Notes: generated by a model not told the origin, from the sequence alone. Shown: positions 17,266 to 26,121, counted from the first letter of the stretch. The stretch: 40,163 nt of DNA from Pseudomonadota bacterium (GCA_963205165.1 CAUJJX010000303.1:1-40163); one strand, 5' to 3'. Translations and numbers: made by a program.

Positions 17266-17757
17266 TCAGGCGTCGAATCGCGCGGTCAGCGCCTCGAGAT
17301 AGTCCGCGGCCGCGGCATCGCCTTCCGCCGGAGCCCACGGCGCGCGCTCCGCATCGGAAAGCGGCAGGTACGGGCCGGCCTTCGCTTCCAGGAACACCCC
17401 GCCCGGCTCGAACGCGATCAGCGTGTGCCACGTCCCGCTCGGGACCGTCGCGCCGAGCGTCGTGCCGCCCGCGCGCAGCAGCAGCATCTGCGCGACCTCG
17501 CCCGCGTCGTCGAACAGCACGAGGCCGAAGGCGCCGCGCAGGATCACGAAGGTCTCGTCCTTGTTGGGGTCGAGATGCCGGTGCGGCAGGATGTACGAAC
17601 CGGGCTCCATGCCGTTCAGCAGGCGATGGCACGCGTCGGTGTCGGCCGTGTGGAAATTGTGGTTGCGGCGCAGCCGCGGGCTGAGCCGCGCGGCATGGGT
17701 GACGACATCGAGGAGCGGTTCGTCGATGGCGATCGGCGGGGGCGGATTCGCGCTCAT
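17266..17757 (-). CDS. wbuC: WbuC family cupin-fold metalloprotein
   Basis: 163 residues. WbuC-type: N-terminal LLDVVTHAARLSPRLRRNHNFHTADTDACHRLLNGMEPGSYILPHRH, then the cupin strands HRHLDPNKDETFVILRGAFGLVLFDDAGEV with the probable metal ligands His, His and Glu, and GTTLGATVPSGTWHTLIAFEPGGVFLEAKAGPY. The reaction is unknown. In enterobacteria wbuC sits in O-antigen loci; here it follows dnaE and shares four bases with it (ATGA), so the two are translationally coupled. Confidence 0.9.
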   Translation of the reverse strand: MSANPPPPIAIDEPLLDVVTHAARLSPRLRRNHNFHTADTDACHRLLNGMEPGSYILPHRHLDPNKDETFVILRGAFGLVLFDDAGEVAQMLLLRAGGTTLGATVPSGTWHTLIAFEPGGVFLEAKAGPYLPLSDAERAPWAPAEGDAAAADYLEALTARFDA

Positions 17758-20700
17758 GCGTACTGGAACTCCACGTTCTCCGGACGCAGCCATTCGTGCA
17801 GCGACCGGATGAGTTGATCGTCGGGGGTGATGCGCCACGCGTCGCCGAGGGCCAGTTCGCAGCGCGCTGTCCCGTTGCGGTACTCGATCGCGACGCGACA
17901 CGGACCGCTGCGATACGGCGCGAGCAGCTGGGCGAGGCGCGCGGCGCTGGCCTCGCCGTTCATCGACAGCCGCAGGCGCCGCGCGAACCGGCCGCGAGCA
18001 CCGACGACGTCGTAGATCTTCTCGGCGGTGATCCGCAGCGCGAGGCTGCCGTCACCGTCGTCGCCGCCGCGGCGGAATGCGCGCAGCTTCACTTCGAGGA
18101 ACAGCACGGCATCGTCGCGGATGATGTCGCGGTGGATGTCGAAGACCTCGCTGTACACCGTGACCTCCTGCGTCGCGGTGCCGTCCGACAGCAGCAGGAT
18201 GATCATCCGGCCGCTCTGCGTCTTCTGGAAGCGCACCGATTCGACGACGCCGCCGATCAGGACGGTCTGGTTGCCCTCGTCGCGCCCGGGCGGTGCGAGC
18301 CGGCCGAGCGTCGTCCGCAGGACGCTGCCGAACTCCTTCGCGTACGACGTGAACGGATGGCCGCTCAGGTAGAAGCCGAGCGCCGTCTTCTCGTGCTGGA
18401 GGCGCTCGTGATCGGTCCAGGGCATCGCCGACAGAAGCTCCATCGGCGGCTCCGCGACGGCATCGGAACCACCGAAGAGGCTCGACTGGTTCGCGTTGCG
18501 CGTCGCCTGCTCGGCGGCACCGAGCGCGATGCCGACGGACGCGAAGAGCTTCGCGCGATCGGCTTCGAGCGCGTCGAACGCGCCGGCTTTCACGAGGGAT
18601 TCCACGACGCGCCGGTTGACGACGCGTGCATCGACGCGCGCACAGAAATCGAAGAGATCGCGAAAGGGTCCGCCGCGCTCGCGGGCCGCGATGATGCTCT
18701 CGATCGCACCCTCGCCCGTGCCCTTGACGCCGCCGAGTCCGTAGCGGATGCGGCTGCGGTCGACCGGCACGAAGCGGTAGACGCCGGTGTTGACGTCGGG
18801 CGGGAGAATCGTGAGGCCATTGGCCCGGGCGTCCTCGTGAAGGAGTTGCACCTTGTCGGTGTCGTCCATCACGGCCGAAAGGTTGGCGGCCATGAAGGCG
18901 GCAGTGTGATGCGCCTTCATGTACGCCGTGTGATACGCGACCAGGGCGTACGCCGCGGCGTGCGACTTGTTGAAGCCGTAGCCCGCGAACTTCTCCATGT
19001 AGTCGAAGATCTCGTTGGCCTTCGCCTCGCCGATCTCGAGGCCGGCGGCGCCGGTCACGAAGATCTCGCGCTGCTTCGCCATCTCCTCGGGCTTCTTCTT
19101 GCCCATCGCGCGGCGCAGCAGGTCGGCGCCGCCGAGCGAGTAGCCGGCGCAGACCTGCGCGGCCTGCATCACCTGCTCCTGGTAGACCATGATCCCGTAG
19201 GTCGGCTCGAGCACGCGTTCGAGCAGCGGATGCAGGTACTCGAATTTCTTGCCGTGCTTGCGCTCGATGAAGTCCGGAATCAGGTCCATCGGACCCGGCC
19301 GGTACAGCGCGACGAGCGCGATGATGTCCTCGAAGCGGTCGGGCCGCGCCCGCGTCAGCAGCTCGCGCATCCCGCGGGATTCGAACTGGAACACGGCCGA
19401 CGTGTTGCCCGTCGCGAAGATCCGGTAGGCCCCGCGATCGTCGAGCGGCAGCGTCTCGAGGTCGAGCGTCGACGATGGGTCGAGCAGCTTCACGAAGCGC
19501 AGCGACCAGTCGAGGATCGTGAGCGTCGTGAGCCCGAGAAAGTCGAACTTCACGAGCCCGACGGCCTCGACGTCGTCCTTGTCGTACTGCGAGACCGTGC
19601 TCTCGGACCCCTGCGCGCAGTAGAGCGGGCAGAAGTCGGTGAGCTTGCCCGGCGCGATGAGCACGCCGCCCGCGTGCATGCCGACGTTGCGGGTCATGCC
19701 CTCGATCTTCTCGGCCAGCTCGAGCAGGTCGCGGGTGTCCTCCTCGGTCTGCTCGCGCTCGCGCAGCCGCGGCTCCATCTCGCGCGCCATGTCGAGCGTG
19801 ATGAGCTTGCCCGGCTGGAAGGGGATCAGCTTCGCCAGCTCGTCGGTGCGGTTGTAGCCCCACTCCATCACGCGGCCGACGTCGCGCACGACGGCCTTCG
19901 CGGCCATCGTGCCGAAGGTCGCGATCTGCGACACCGACTCCTGGCCGTACTTGTTGCGCACGTAGTCGATCACGCGATCGCGGCCGTCCTGGCAGAAGTC
20001 GACGTCGAAGTCGGGCATCGAGACCCGTTCCGGATTCAGGAAGCGCTCGAACAGGAGGTCGTAGCGCAGCGGATCGAGGTCGGTGATCCCGAGGGCGTAC
20101 GCCACGAGCGAGCCGGCGCCCGACCCCCGGCCCGGCCCGACGGGCACGCCGTTCGACTTCGCCCAGCCGATGAAGTCCGCGACGATCAGGAAGTAGCCCG
20201 GGAAGCCCATCTGCACGATGGTCCGGATCTCGAACTCGAGCCGCTCGACGTAGCGCGGACGCTGCGCCTCGCGCGCGGCCTCGTCCGGAAAGAGCACGGC
20301 GAGCCGCGTCTCGAGTCCGACGAGCGACTGCGCGCGGAGGTGCTCCTCGAGAGTCACGCCCTCGGGCGTCGGGAACAGCGGCAGCTTGCTCTTGCCGAGT
20401 TCGAGGACGAGGTTGCAGCGCTTCGCGATCTCGACGGTGTTCGCGAGCGCGGCCGGCAGATCGGCGAAGCGCTTCGCCATGTCGTCCTGCGTGAGGAAGT
20501 GCTGCTGCACCGTGAAGCGTCGCGGCCGGCGCTGGTCGGACAGCACGTGACCCTCCGCGATGCAGACGCGCGCCTCGTGCGCCTGGAACTGGTCCGCGTC
20601 GAGGAACTGGATCGGATGCGTCGCGACGGGCGGCAGCCGCAGCCGCGCCGCGAGCGCGAGCAGGGCGGGCTCGATCGCGGCAGATTCCGGATGGCCGGCG

Positions 20701-21218
20701 CGCTGGAACTCGAGATAGAACCGCCCGGGGAACAGGGTCTGCCAGTCGCGCGCGAGCGCGTCCGCACGGTCCGCGTTCCCGGCGACGAGCGCCTGGCCGA
20801 TGTCGCCGGCGCTGCCGCCCGACAGCGCGATCAGCCCCCCGGTGCCGTCCTCGCGGAGCCATTCGCGATCGAGCTCGGCGCGCCCGCGGTGCTGGTTCTC
20901 GCGGAAGGCGCGCGTCAGCCAGCGGCACAACCGCAGATAGCCCTCGCGGTCCTGCGTGAGCAGGAGGATGCGGAAGGGCTTGTCGCGATCGTCCGGATTG
21001 GTCAGCCAGCAGTCGCACCCGACGACGGGCTTCACGCCCTTGCCGCGGGCGGCCGTGTAGAACTTCACGGCGCCGAAGAGATTCGAGAGATCGGTGATCG
21101 CGAGGGCGGGCATGCCGTCGGCGCAGGCGCGTGCGACGGCATCGTCGACACGGACGGTGCCGTCGACGATCGAGTACTCGCTGTGGAGTCGCAGATGGAT
21201 GAAGCGGGGATCGGTCAT
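17754..21218 (-). CDS. dnaE: DNA polymerase III alpha subunit
   Basis: Replicative polymerase catalytic subunit, 1154 residues. PHP domain at the N-terminus (FIHLRLHSEYSIVDGTVRVDDAV ... LAITDLSN): the metal-binding residues are partly replaced, as in E. coli-type DnaE that relies on a separate DnaQ exonuclease. The polymerase Asp motif PDFDVDFC starts at about 402 (Asp403, 405, 407), with a third Asp in GLVKFDFLGL. FGYGFNKSHA-type helix-hairpin segment follows (KFAGYGFNKSHAAAYA). The clamp-binding motif is QSSLFG at 911-916, followed by an OB-fold (VLIGGVVESVRFQKTQSGRM). The start at 21218 is chosen at MTDPRFIHLRLHSEYS, the family N-terminus; in-frame sequence further upstream is not conserved. 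Confidence 0.97.
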   Translation of the reverse strand: MTDPRFIHLRLHSEYSIVDGTVRVDDAVARACADGMPALAITDLSNLFGAVKFYTAARGKGVKPVVGCDCWLTNPDDRDKPFRILLLTQDREGYLRLCRWLTRAFRENQHRGRAELDREWLREDGTGGLIALSGGSAGDIGQALVAGNADRADALARDWQTLFPGRFYLEFQRAGHPESAAIEPALLALAARLRLPPVATHPIQFLDADQFQAHEARVCIAEGHVLSDQRRPRRFTVQQHFLTQDDMAKRFADLPAALANTVEIAKRCNLVLELGKSKLPLFPTPEGVTLEEHLRAQSLVGLETRLAVLFPDEAAREAQRPRYVERLEFEIRTIVQMGFPGYFLIVADFIGWAKSNGVPVGPGRGSGAGSLVAYALGITDLDPLRYDLLFERFLNPERVSMPDFDVDFCQDGRDRVIDYVRNKYGQESVSQIATFGTMAAKAVVRDVGRVMEWGYNRTDELAKLIPFQPGKLITLDMAREMEPRLREREQTEEDTRDLLELAEKIEGMTRNVGMHAGGVLIAPGKLTDFCPLYCAQGSESTVSQYDKDDVEAVGLVKFDFLGLTTLTILDWSLRFVKLLDPSSTLDLETLPLDDRGAYRIFATGNTSAVFQFESRGMRELLTRARPDRFEDIIALVALYRPGPMDLIPDFIERKHGKKFEYLHPLLERVLEPTYGIMVYQEQVMQAAQVCAGYSLGGADLLRRAMGKKKPEEMAKQREIFVTGAAGLEIGEAKANEIFDYMEKFAGYGFNKSHAAAYALVAYHTAYMKAHHTAAFMAANLSAVMDDTDKVQLLHEDARANGLTILPPDVNTGVYRFVPVDRSRIRYGLGGVKGTGEGAIESIIAARERGGPFRDLFDFCARVDARVVNRRVVESLVKAGAFDALEADRAKLFASVGIALGAAEQATRNANQSSLFGGSDAVAEPPMELLSAMPWTDHERLQHEKTALGFYLSGHPFTSYAKEFGSVLRTTLGRLAPPGRDEGNQTVLIGGVVESVRFQKTQSGRMIILLLSDGTATQEVTVYSEVFDIHRDIIRDDAVLFLEVKLRAFRRGGDDGDGSLALRITAEKIYDVVGARGRFARRLRLSMNGEASAARLAQLLAPYRSGPCRVAIEYRNGTARCELALGDAWRITPDDQLIRSLHEWLRPENVEFQYA

Positions 21219-21312
21219 GGCACGGCGGGGAGTGAGGGCGGATTCTACTCGGCCCGGTCCGCGGGACGAACGCCGGATGCGTGGGAGGTGGCCATCGCGA
21301 TGTCGCCGGCCA

Positions 21313-21445
21313 GGGCCTGTCGACGCTACGGATGCCGTGTGAACAGGCCCGGTCGTCCGGAACGTGCGGAGCACCGTTCCGGTCTATATGCTCGCATCGC
21401 ACCCCGGGATCGGTTCACACCGGCATGTGCAATGTGAACAGGCCC
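21313..21445 (+). other. stacked hairpins with competing arms upstream of the DUF4124 gene
   Basis: Hairpin 1: GGGCCTGT (21313-21320) with ACAGGCCC (21343-21350). Hairpin 2: CCGGAACG (21357-21364) with CGTTCCGG (21375-21382), 10-base loop. Hairpin 3: GTTCACA (21413-21419) with TGTGAAC (21433-21439). The 13-mer TGTGAACAGGCCC occurs twice, at 21338-21350 and 21433-21445, so the first arm could pair with either copy. It lies in the 245-base gap between divergent dnaE and the DUF4124 gene, ending 18 bases before the latter's ATG. Possible structured leader or repeat remnant; no known riboswitch class recognised. Confidence 0.55.
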
Positions 21446-21463
21446 CAGACCGGAGACCGCCCC

Positions 21464-21979
21464 ATGCCTGACCGTGCCATCCGCAACGTCCTGACACTCG
21501 TCGCCCGCGCCGCGCTGATCGCGTGCGCCGCGACCGCCGTCCAGGCGCAGCAGCTCTACAAGAACGTGATGCCCGACGGCCGCATCATCTACACCGACGC
21601 GCCGCTCCCCGGTGCTGCGCAGACGAAGGCGCTCGAAGCGCCGCCGCCGCCGTCGCCGGTCCAGCGCGAATCCGCGCAGCGACGCGCCGAGGAAGACAAG
21701 CGCAAGCGCGACGAACTCGAGAACCGCCTCGGCGATCGTCGCAAGGCCATGGCCGAGGCCGAGGACCGCGTCGCCCGCGCCCGCCAGAACCTCGAACGCG
21801 CGCAGACGGCGCTCGAACAGGGCCGCGCGCCGCTGCCCGGCGAGACCATCGGCACGGCCGGCGGCGGAGTGCGGCCGACCGACGAGTACCTCCGCCGGAT
21901 CACGCAGATGGAACGCGATGTCGAGTTCGCGAAGCTCGCCGTCGACGAAGCCCTGAAGGCCCGCAACCAGGCGCGCTGA
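21464..21979 (+). CDS. DUF4124 domain-containing secreted protein
   Basis: 171 residues. Signal peptide (VLTLVARAALIACAATAVQA) and then the short DUF4124 motif QQLYKNVMPDGRIIYTDAPLPGAA, a Tyr-Lys-x-x-x-x-x-Gly-x-x-x-Tyr-x-D pattern common in periplasmic proteins of beta- and gammaproteobacteria. The rest is a charged helix, probably coiled-coil (RAEEDKRKRDELENRLGDRRKAMAEAEDRVARARQNLERAQ), a Gly/Pro hinge, and a final helix. Periplasmic; function unknown. The ATG at 21464 has GGAG eight bases upstream; an earlier in-frame ATG at 21425 lies inside the hairpin region and lacks such a site. Confidence 0.83.
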   Translation: MPDRAIRNVLTLVARAALIACAATAVQAQQLYKNVMPDGRIIYTDAPLPGAAQTKALEAPPPPSPVQRESAQRRAEEDKRKRDELENRLGDRRKAMAEAEDRVARARQNLERAQTALEQGRAPLPGETIGTAGGGVRPTDEYLRRITQMERDVEFAKLAVDEALKARNQAR

Positions 21980-22017
21980 CGGACCACGGCCGGCGGACAC
22001 CGCAGATCCCGTTCCGA

Positions 22018-22049
22018 TGCCCGAGCGGGACGTCCGTTCCGATCGGGCA
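22018..22049 (+). terminator. possible hairpin after the DUF4124 gene
   Basis: TGCCCGA (22018-22024) pairs with TCGGGCA (22043-22049) over an 18-base loop, 38 bases after the stop, with no T tract. Weak. A -10-like GATAAT at 22094-22099 is the only promoter hint in the rest of this 218-base gap before the EamA gene. Confidence 0.25.
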
Positions 22050-22197
22050 CCCGGCGAATCGACAGGCACTGGCGCCACGACGTCCGGACCTCCGATAATC
22101 GGCCCGTGACATCGACGAACTCCCCGCGCCCCGGCGCCGTCCGGGCGCCCCGCGCTGCCCGCACCCTCGAACCCTCCGCCGCCCGCCGGTGCTCGAC

Positions 22198-23109
22198 ATG
22201 AGCGCCGAAGGCCAACGCGGCCGCGCGCTCGTGGTCATGGCGCTGCTGTCGCTCATCTGGGGCTACTCGTGGGTCGTCGCGAAGATCGCGCTCGGTCACG
22301 CCGGCCCCTTCCAGTTCGCCTTCCTCCGCATCGTCATCGCCGTCGCCGCGCTCGGCGCGTGGCTCGTCCTGACGGGCCGGCCCGTGAAGCTCACGCATCC
22401 GCGCGAAGCCATGCTGATCGGCAGCCTCCAGACCGCCGGCTTCATGCTCGTCAACACGTGGGCGCTCGTCGACGGCGGCCCGGGCAAGACCTCGATCCTC
22501 GTGTTCACGATGCCCGTCTGGGTGCTCCTGATGGGCTGGCCGGCCCTCGGTGAACGCGTGCGCGGACTGCAGTGGGTCGCCGTCGGACTCGCCCTGCTCG
22601 GGCTGCTGTTCATCATGGAACCCTGGCGTGTCCAGACGACGCTGCTGTCGAAGTGCCTCGCGGTGGCCGCGGGCATGCTGTGGGCGACCGGCGTGATCCT
22701 CGCGAAGCGGCTGCACAACCGCGTGCCGGTCGACGTGATGTCGTTCACGCTCTGGCAGATGGTGATCGGCCTCGTCCCGACGGCGCTCGTCGCGTGGCTC
22801 GTGCCCGCGCCGGCGATCGACTGGAGCGCGACCTTCGTCGTCGCGCTGCTCTTCTCCGGCATCGTCGCGACCGGCATGGGCTGGATCATGTGGCTGTACG
22901 TGCTGCACCGCCTGCCGGCCGGCACGACCAGCCTCTCGTCGCTCGCGGTGCCCGTGATCGCCGCCGCGTCGTCGGCCCTCCAGCTCGGCGAACGCCTGCG
23001 TCCCGTCGAACTCGGCGGCATGATCGCCATCGGCGCCGCACTCGCCCTCGTCTCGTGGGAGACCGCGCGCCGCAGGCAGGTCGTCGACCCCGCGATGGGA
23101 CAGGACTGA
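22198..23109 (+). CDS. EamA/DMT superfamily transporter
   Basis: Inner-membrane drug/metabolite transporter, 303 residues with ten hydrophobic helices in two EamA repeats: ALLSLIWGYSWVVAKIALGH, FQFAFLRIVIAVAALGAW ... and LAVAAGMLWATGVILAKRLHNRVPVDVMSFTLWQMVIGL ... SLAVPVIAAASSALQLGERLRPVELGGMIAIGAALAL. The substrate cannot be told from sequence; such proteins often export amino acids or metabolites. Start may be the ATG at 22198 or the GTG nine bases earlier; neither has a good ribosome site. Confidence 0.9.
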   Translation: MSAEGQRGRALVVMALLSLIWGYSWVVAKIALGHAGPFQFAFLRIVIAVAALGAWLVLTGRPVKLTHPREAMLIGSLQTAGFMLVNTWALVDGGPGKTSILVFTMPVWVLLMGWPALGERVRGLQWVAVGLALLGLLFIMEPWRVQTTLLSKCLAVAAGMLWATGVILAKRLHNRVPVDVMSFTLWQMVIGLVPTALVAWLVPAPAIDWSATFVVALLFSGIVATGMGWIMWLYVLHRLPAGTTSLSSLAVPVIAAASSALQLGERLRPVELGGMIAIGAALALVSWETARRRQVVDPAMGQD

Positions 23110-23185
23110 CGCGTCGTCGCGAGACCCGGCGAGTCCCCGCGCGAACGCCTGCAAACCCCGCCACACGCCCCGAACGGAAGCCTCC

Positions 23186-24097
23186 ATGCGCTCATCGACC
23201 TCGCACCACGTCACCGTCCGCGACCTGCGGATCCACGTCCGCACGTGGGGCGACCCGGCGCATCCACCGGTCCTGCTGCTGCACGGCTGGATGGACGTCT
23301 CGGCGTCGTTCCAGTTCACCGCCGATGCGATGGTGAGCGGCCACTATCTCGTTGCTCCCGACTGGCGGGGCTTCGGACTCAGCCAGTGGGCGACGGACGG
23401 CTACTGGTTCCCGGACTACCTCGCGGATCTCGACGCACTGCTCGATGTCTTCTCGCCCGGCGCGCCCGCCGCCGTCGTCGGCCACAGCATGGGCGGGAAC
23501 ATCGCGGGGCTCTACGCCGGCGTCCGTCCGGACCGGGTCTCGAAGCTCGTGCTCGCGGAGGGCTTCGGCCTGAAGGAGACGACCCCGGAAGACGCGCCGA
23601 AGCGCTACGGCCGCTGGCTCGGCGAGCAGCGCAGCGTCGACGGATTCCGGCCGTACGCCGACCTCGATGCCGTCGCCGCGCATCTCCGGAAGACCGATCC
23701 GGGACTCACCGAGGAACGCGCGCGCTTCCTCGCGCCGCACTGGTCGATGCCCGGCACGGACGGCAGGTTCGTCCCCGCGGCAGACCCGCGCCACAAATGG
23801 GTGAACCCGGTGCTCTACCGGCTGGAGGAAGCGCTCGCGTGCTGGCGCCGGATCACGGCCCCGACGCTCTGGATCTGGGGTGGCGATCGCGACTGGATGA
23901 AGCGCTTCACCGGCGAGGATGCGGAGGAATGGGCGCGGCGGCGCGGTGCGTTCGCGCGGCTCGCGGAAGTCCGGATCGAGGATTCCGGCCACATGATGCA
24001 TCGCGACCAGCCGGAACGATTCGCGGCGCACCTCGAGGCATTCCTGGCGGCCGATCGAGACGCGGCAGACGCCGCCGCGGCACCGAACGCGCCCTGA
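23186..24097 (+). CDS. alpha/beta hydrolase
   Basis: 303 residues, alpha/beta hydrolase fold. Oxyanion strand LLLHGWMDVSASFQF, APDWRGFGLSQW, nucleophile elbow GHSMGG with Ser101, an Asp in LWIWGGDRDWMKRF, and the catalytic His269 in IEDSGHMMHRDQPERFAAHL. Insert helices between 120 and 200 form the cap. It resembles epoxide-hydrolase/haloalkane-dehalogenase-like esterases, with Ser rather than Asp as nucleophile, so an esterase or lactonase is more likely. No signal peptide. It follows the EamA gene by 76 bases and may share its transcript. Confidence 0.9.
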   Translation: MRSSTSHHVTVRDLRIHVRTWGDPAHPPVLLLHGWMDVSASFQFTADAMVSGHYLVAPDWRGFGLSQWATDGYWFPDYLADLDALLDVFSPGAPAAVVGHSMGGNIAGLYAGVRPDRVSKLVLAEGFGLKETTPEDAPKRYGRWLGEQRSVDGFRPYADLDAVAAHLRKTDPGLTEERARFLAPHWSMPGTDGRFVPAADPRHKWVNPVLYRLEEALACWRRITAPTLWIWGGDRDWMKRFTGEDAEEWARRRGAFARLAEVRIEDSGHMMHRDQPERFAAHLEAFLAADRDAADAAAAPNAP

Positions 24098-24115
24098 CCG
24101 CTGGTGTCACGAGCG

Positions 24116-24159
24116 ACCGCCCGCCGGGGGGCGGTGCACCGGGGCGACGACCGCCCCGG
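24116..24159. terminator. two GC-rich hairpins between convergent genes
   Basis: ACCGCCC (24116-24122) pairs with GGGCGGT (24129-24135), and CCGGGGCG (24139-24146) with CGCCCCGG (24152-24159). They fill most of the 69-base gap between the converging hydrolase gene and the secreted-protein gene. There is no T tract, so the terminator reading is inference from position and symmetry. Confidence 0.4.
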
Positions 24160-24166
24160 CGACGGA

Positions 24167-24805
24167 TCACTCCGTCAGGTCGAACGTCGTCTTCAGCGCG
24201 AGCGTGCGATCGCGGACGGCGTCGCGCAGCGAGACCTCGACGGTCCACGTGCCCGCGAGGTCGGCGGGCTCGCCGACGAAGTCGATGACGGGTGCAGCGA
24301 TCCGGACGTTCATGGCGTCGCCGACCAGCACGCCCTGGAGGCAGGTCACGTCGGCCGCGTCGACCGGATGGCTGCCATCGGGCCGGGTCACGCGAAGATC
24401 GCAGCGCACGTTGGCTGCGTTCTGGGCATCGACCGCCGGGTTCTTCAGGAAGATGAGCACCGCGAGACGCTCGCCCCGCTTGACCGTGCGGCTCACCGTG
24501 AAGGTCGGCGTGCCGTCGGCGGGGGTCTCCCACTTGGCGCGCCAGTCGGCGTCCGACGTGGTGGCGACCCAGCCGCCGAACCCGTCGAGGCTCTTGCGGG
24601 ACTCGGTGTCGGGTGCGGGTCTGCCGTCGGCGCCGGACCAGACACTGGTGGCCGCCGCTGGAGAATCGGTGGCCGCCGCCGGAGAATCGGCGGTCGCGGC
24701 CGCGGGGGCATCCACAGTCGCCCCGGCCGGCCCGTCGTCCGCCGCGGCAGCCCTCCCGGCGACAACCAGCAGCAGGAACATCAGGAAGAGACCGAGGATT
24801 CTCAT
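24167..24805 (-). CDS. secreted protein of unknown function with short N-terminal repeats
   Basis: 212 residues. Strong signal peptide MRILGLFLMFLLLVVAGRAAAA, then a low-complexity Ala/Pro/Asp/Ser/Thr linker with heptads DAPAAAT, DSPAAAT, DSPAAAT (the last two from adjacent 21-base DNA repeats at 24648-24689). The C-terminal 140 residues look like a beta-sandwich: WRAKWETPADGTPTFTVSRTVKRGERLAVLIFLKNPAVD, RCDLRVTRPDGSHPVDAADVTCLQG with two cysteines that could bond, and VIDFVGEPADLAGTWTVEVSLRD. The pattern suggests a carbohydrate- or protein-binding fold on the cell surface or in the periplasm, but I do not recognise the family. No clear Shine-Dalgarno. Confidence 0.65.
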   Translation of the reverse strand: MRILGLFLMFLLLVVAGRAAAADDGPAGATVDAPAAATADSPAAATDSPAAATSVWSGADGRPAPDTESRKSLDGFGGWVATTSDADWRAKWETPADGTPTFTVSRTVKRGERLAVLIFLKNPAVDAQNAANVRCDLRVTRPDGSHPVDAADVTCLQGVLVGDAMNVRIAAPVIDFVGEPADLAGTWTVEVSLRDAVRDRTLALKTTFDLTE

Positions 24806-25160
24806 GAACGGGGAGGCCGGTGACGAAGCGATGGACGACGGATACTGCCACCACCTTTCACGTTCCTGTACATCGATCTGCGCCGTGCCGTCACCGGGGC
24901 GGGCCGGGACGGCGGCGGCGAGATGCGATGCCGGTGCGAACGCTTGCGGAAAGGCACGATCCGCGGCCGGATCGGACACCCGGCCAGCATCGGCAACGCG
25001 GCGCCGGTCGATCGCGTCGACAGGATCGCTCGCACCGACAGCCGTCGTGTCCGCCGGCATCCCGGACCACCGTCCCGGCGACGAATCCGGCCGCGTCGTG
25101 TAAAAGCTCGTCGCGCCCGCCGGCGCCCCGCACCACGAACCCCCAGAAGGAGAAACGAAG
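24806..25160. other. 355-base gene-free stretch between divergent genes
   Basis: Lies between the starts of the secreted protein (minus) and the LtnD-type dehydrogenase (plus). Frames here have no coding character that I can support. A ribosome site AAGGAG about 9 bases before 25161 serves the dehydrogenase. The AT-richest spot is TGTAAAAG near 25098-25105, a possible -10 region without a convincing -35. No repeat or strong hairpin seen. Confidence 0.5.
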
Positions 25161-26039
25161 ATGGAATCCCCGCTGCGCCTCGGCGTGATCGGCATCGGAG
25201 CGATGGGCATGGCCGTCGCGCGGAACGCCCTCGACCGCGGCATCACCGTCGCCGTCCGCGACATCCGGCCCGAGGCCGATCGCGAAGCTGCCGCGGCCGG
25301 CGCGACCGTCTGCGCGTCGCCCGCCGACGTCGGGTGTGCGTCCGACGTCATCGTCGTCCTCGTCGTCGACCGGCATCAGGTCGATGCGGTGCTGTTCGGC
25401 GACGACGGCGTCGTCCGCGGCATGGCGCCCGGCGGGATCGTCGTCGTGAGCAGCACCATCGAGCCGGCCTTCGCCGAGTCGGTCGGCCCGCGCCTCGCGG
25501 CCGCCGGCCTGCACCACCTCGACGGCGCCGTGTCCGGCGGTCCGGCCCGCGCGCGCGACGGCACGATGTCGATGATGGCGTCGGGCGCCGACGCACCGTT
25601 CGCTCGCGCCGAGCCGCTGCTGCGCCAGCTCGCCACGAAACTGTTCCGGGTCGGCACGCGGTCCGGCGACGGCGCGCGCGCGAAGATGCTCAACAACCTG
25701 CTCGCCGGCGTGAACCTCTCGGCGGCCGCGGAAGCGCTCACGCTGGGCGAGCGCCTCGGCCTCGATCCGCACGCGATGCTCGCCGTGATCCGGGCCAGCT
25801 CCGGCGACAGCTGGATGATCGGCGACCGCATGCCGCACGCACTCGCCGGCGACTTCGAGACGCGGGCCGCCGTCGACATCCTGAAGAAGGACCTCGGCAT
25901 CGTGACCGGCGCCGCCCGCGCGAACGACTACCCGACACCGCTGGCCGATGCCGCCCTCGGCGTGTTCGAGGCGACGAGCCGGATGGGCCACGGCGCCGAG
26001 GACGACTCGGCGGTGCTGAAGTTCTATCGGAGCCGCTGA
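25161..26039 (+). CDS. NAD(P)-dependent beta-hydroxyacid dehydrogenase, LtnD/GarR-like
   Basis: 292 residues, 3-hydroxyisobutyrate dehydrogenase superfamily. N-terminal Rossmann motif GVIGIGAMGMAVA at 8-20, substrate signature DGAVSGGPARARDGTMSMM, and the catalytic Lys in GDGARAKMLNNLLAG. The C-terminal part SGDSWMIGDRMPHALAGDF ... AAVDILKKDLGIV ... EDDSAVLKFY resembles L-threonate dehydrogenase (LtnD) more than tartronate-semialdehyde reductase (GarR), judged from remembered sequences. Either role would suit the acid-sugar locus on the other side (TRAP transporter, uronate-dehydrogenase-like enzyme). AAGGAG precedes the ATG. Confidence 0.85.
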   Translation: MESPLRLGVIGIGAMGMAVARNALDRGITVAVRDIRPEADREAAAAGATVCASPADVGCASDVIVVLVVDRHQVDAVLFGDDGVVRGMAPGGIVVVSSTIEPAFAESVGPRLAAAGLHHLDGAVSGGPARARDGTMSMMASGADAPFARAEPLLRQLATKLFRVGTRSGDGARAKMLNNLLAGVNLSAAAEALTLGERLGLDPHAMLAVIRASSGDSWMIGDRMPHALAGDFETRAAVDILKKDLGIVTGAARANDYPTPLADAALGVFEATSRMGHGAEDDSAVLKFYRSR

Positions 26040-26121
26040 ACGGCGCGCCACGTCGGAGCGGATGACGCCCCGACGAGCGGGCGCTGCTGCTGCCCCGCGT
26101 CGCCGGTACCGCGCGGCCGCG

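Noticed and set aside
17796-21437. A 1213-codon open frame antisense to dnaE
   Set aside because: Shadow frame: high GC at third positions suppresses stops. Its translation has no domain and dnaE is unmistakable.
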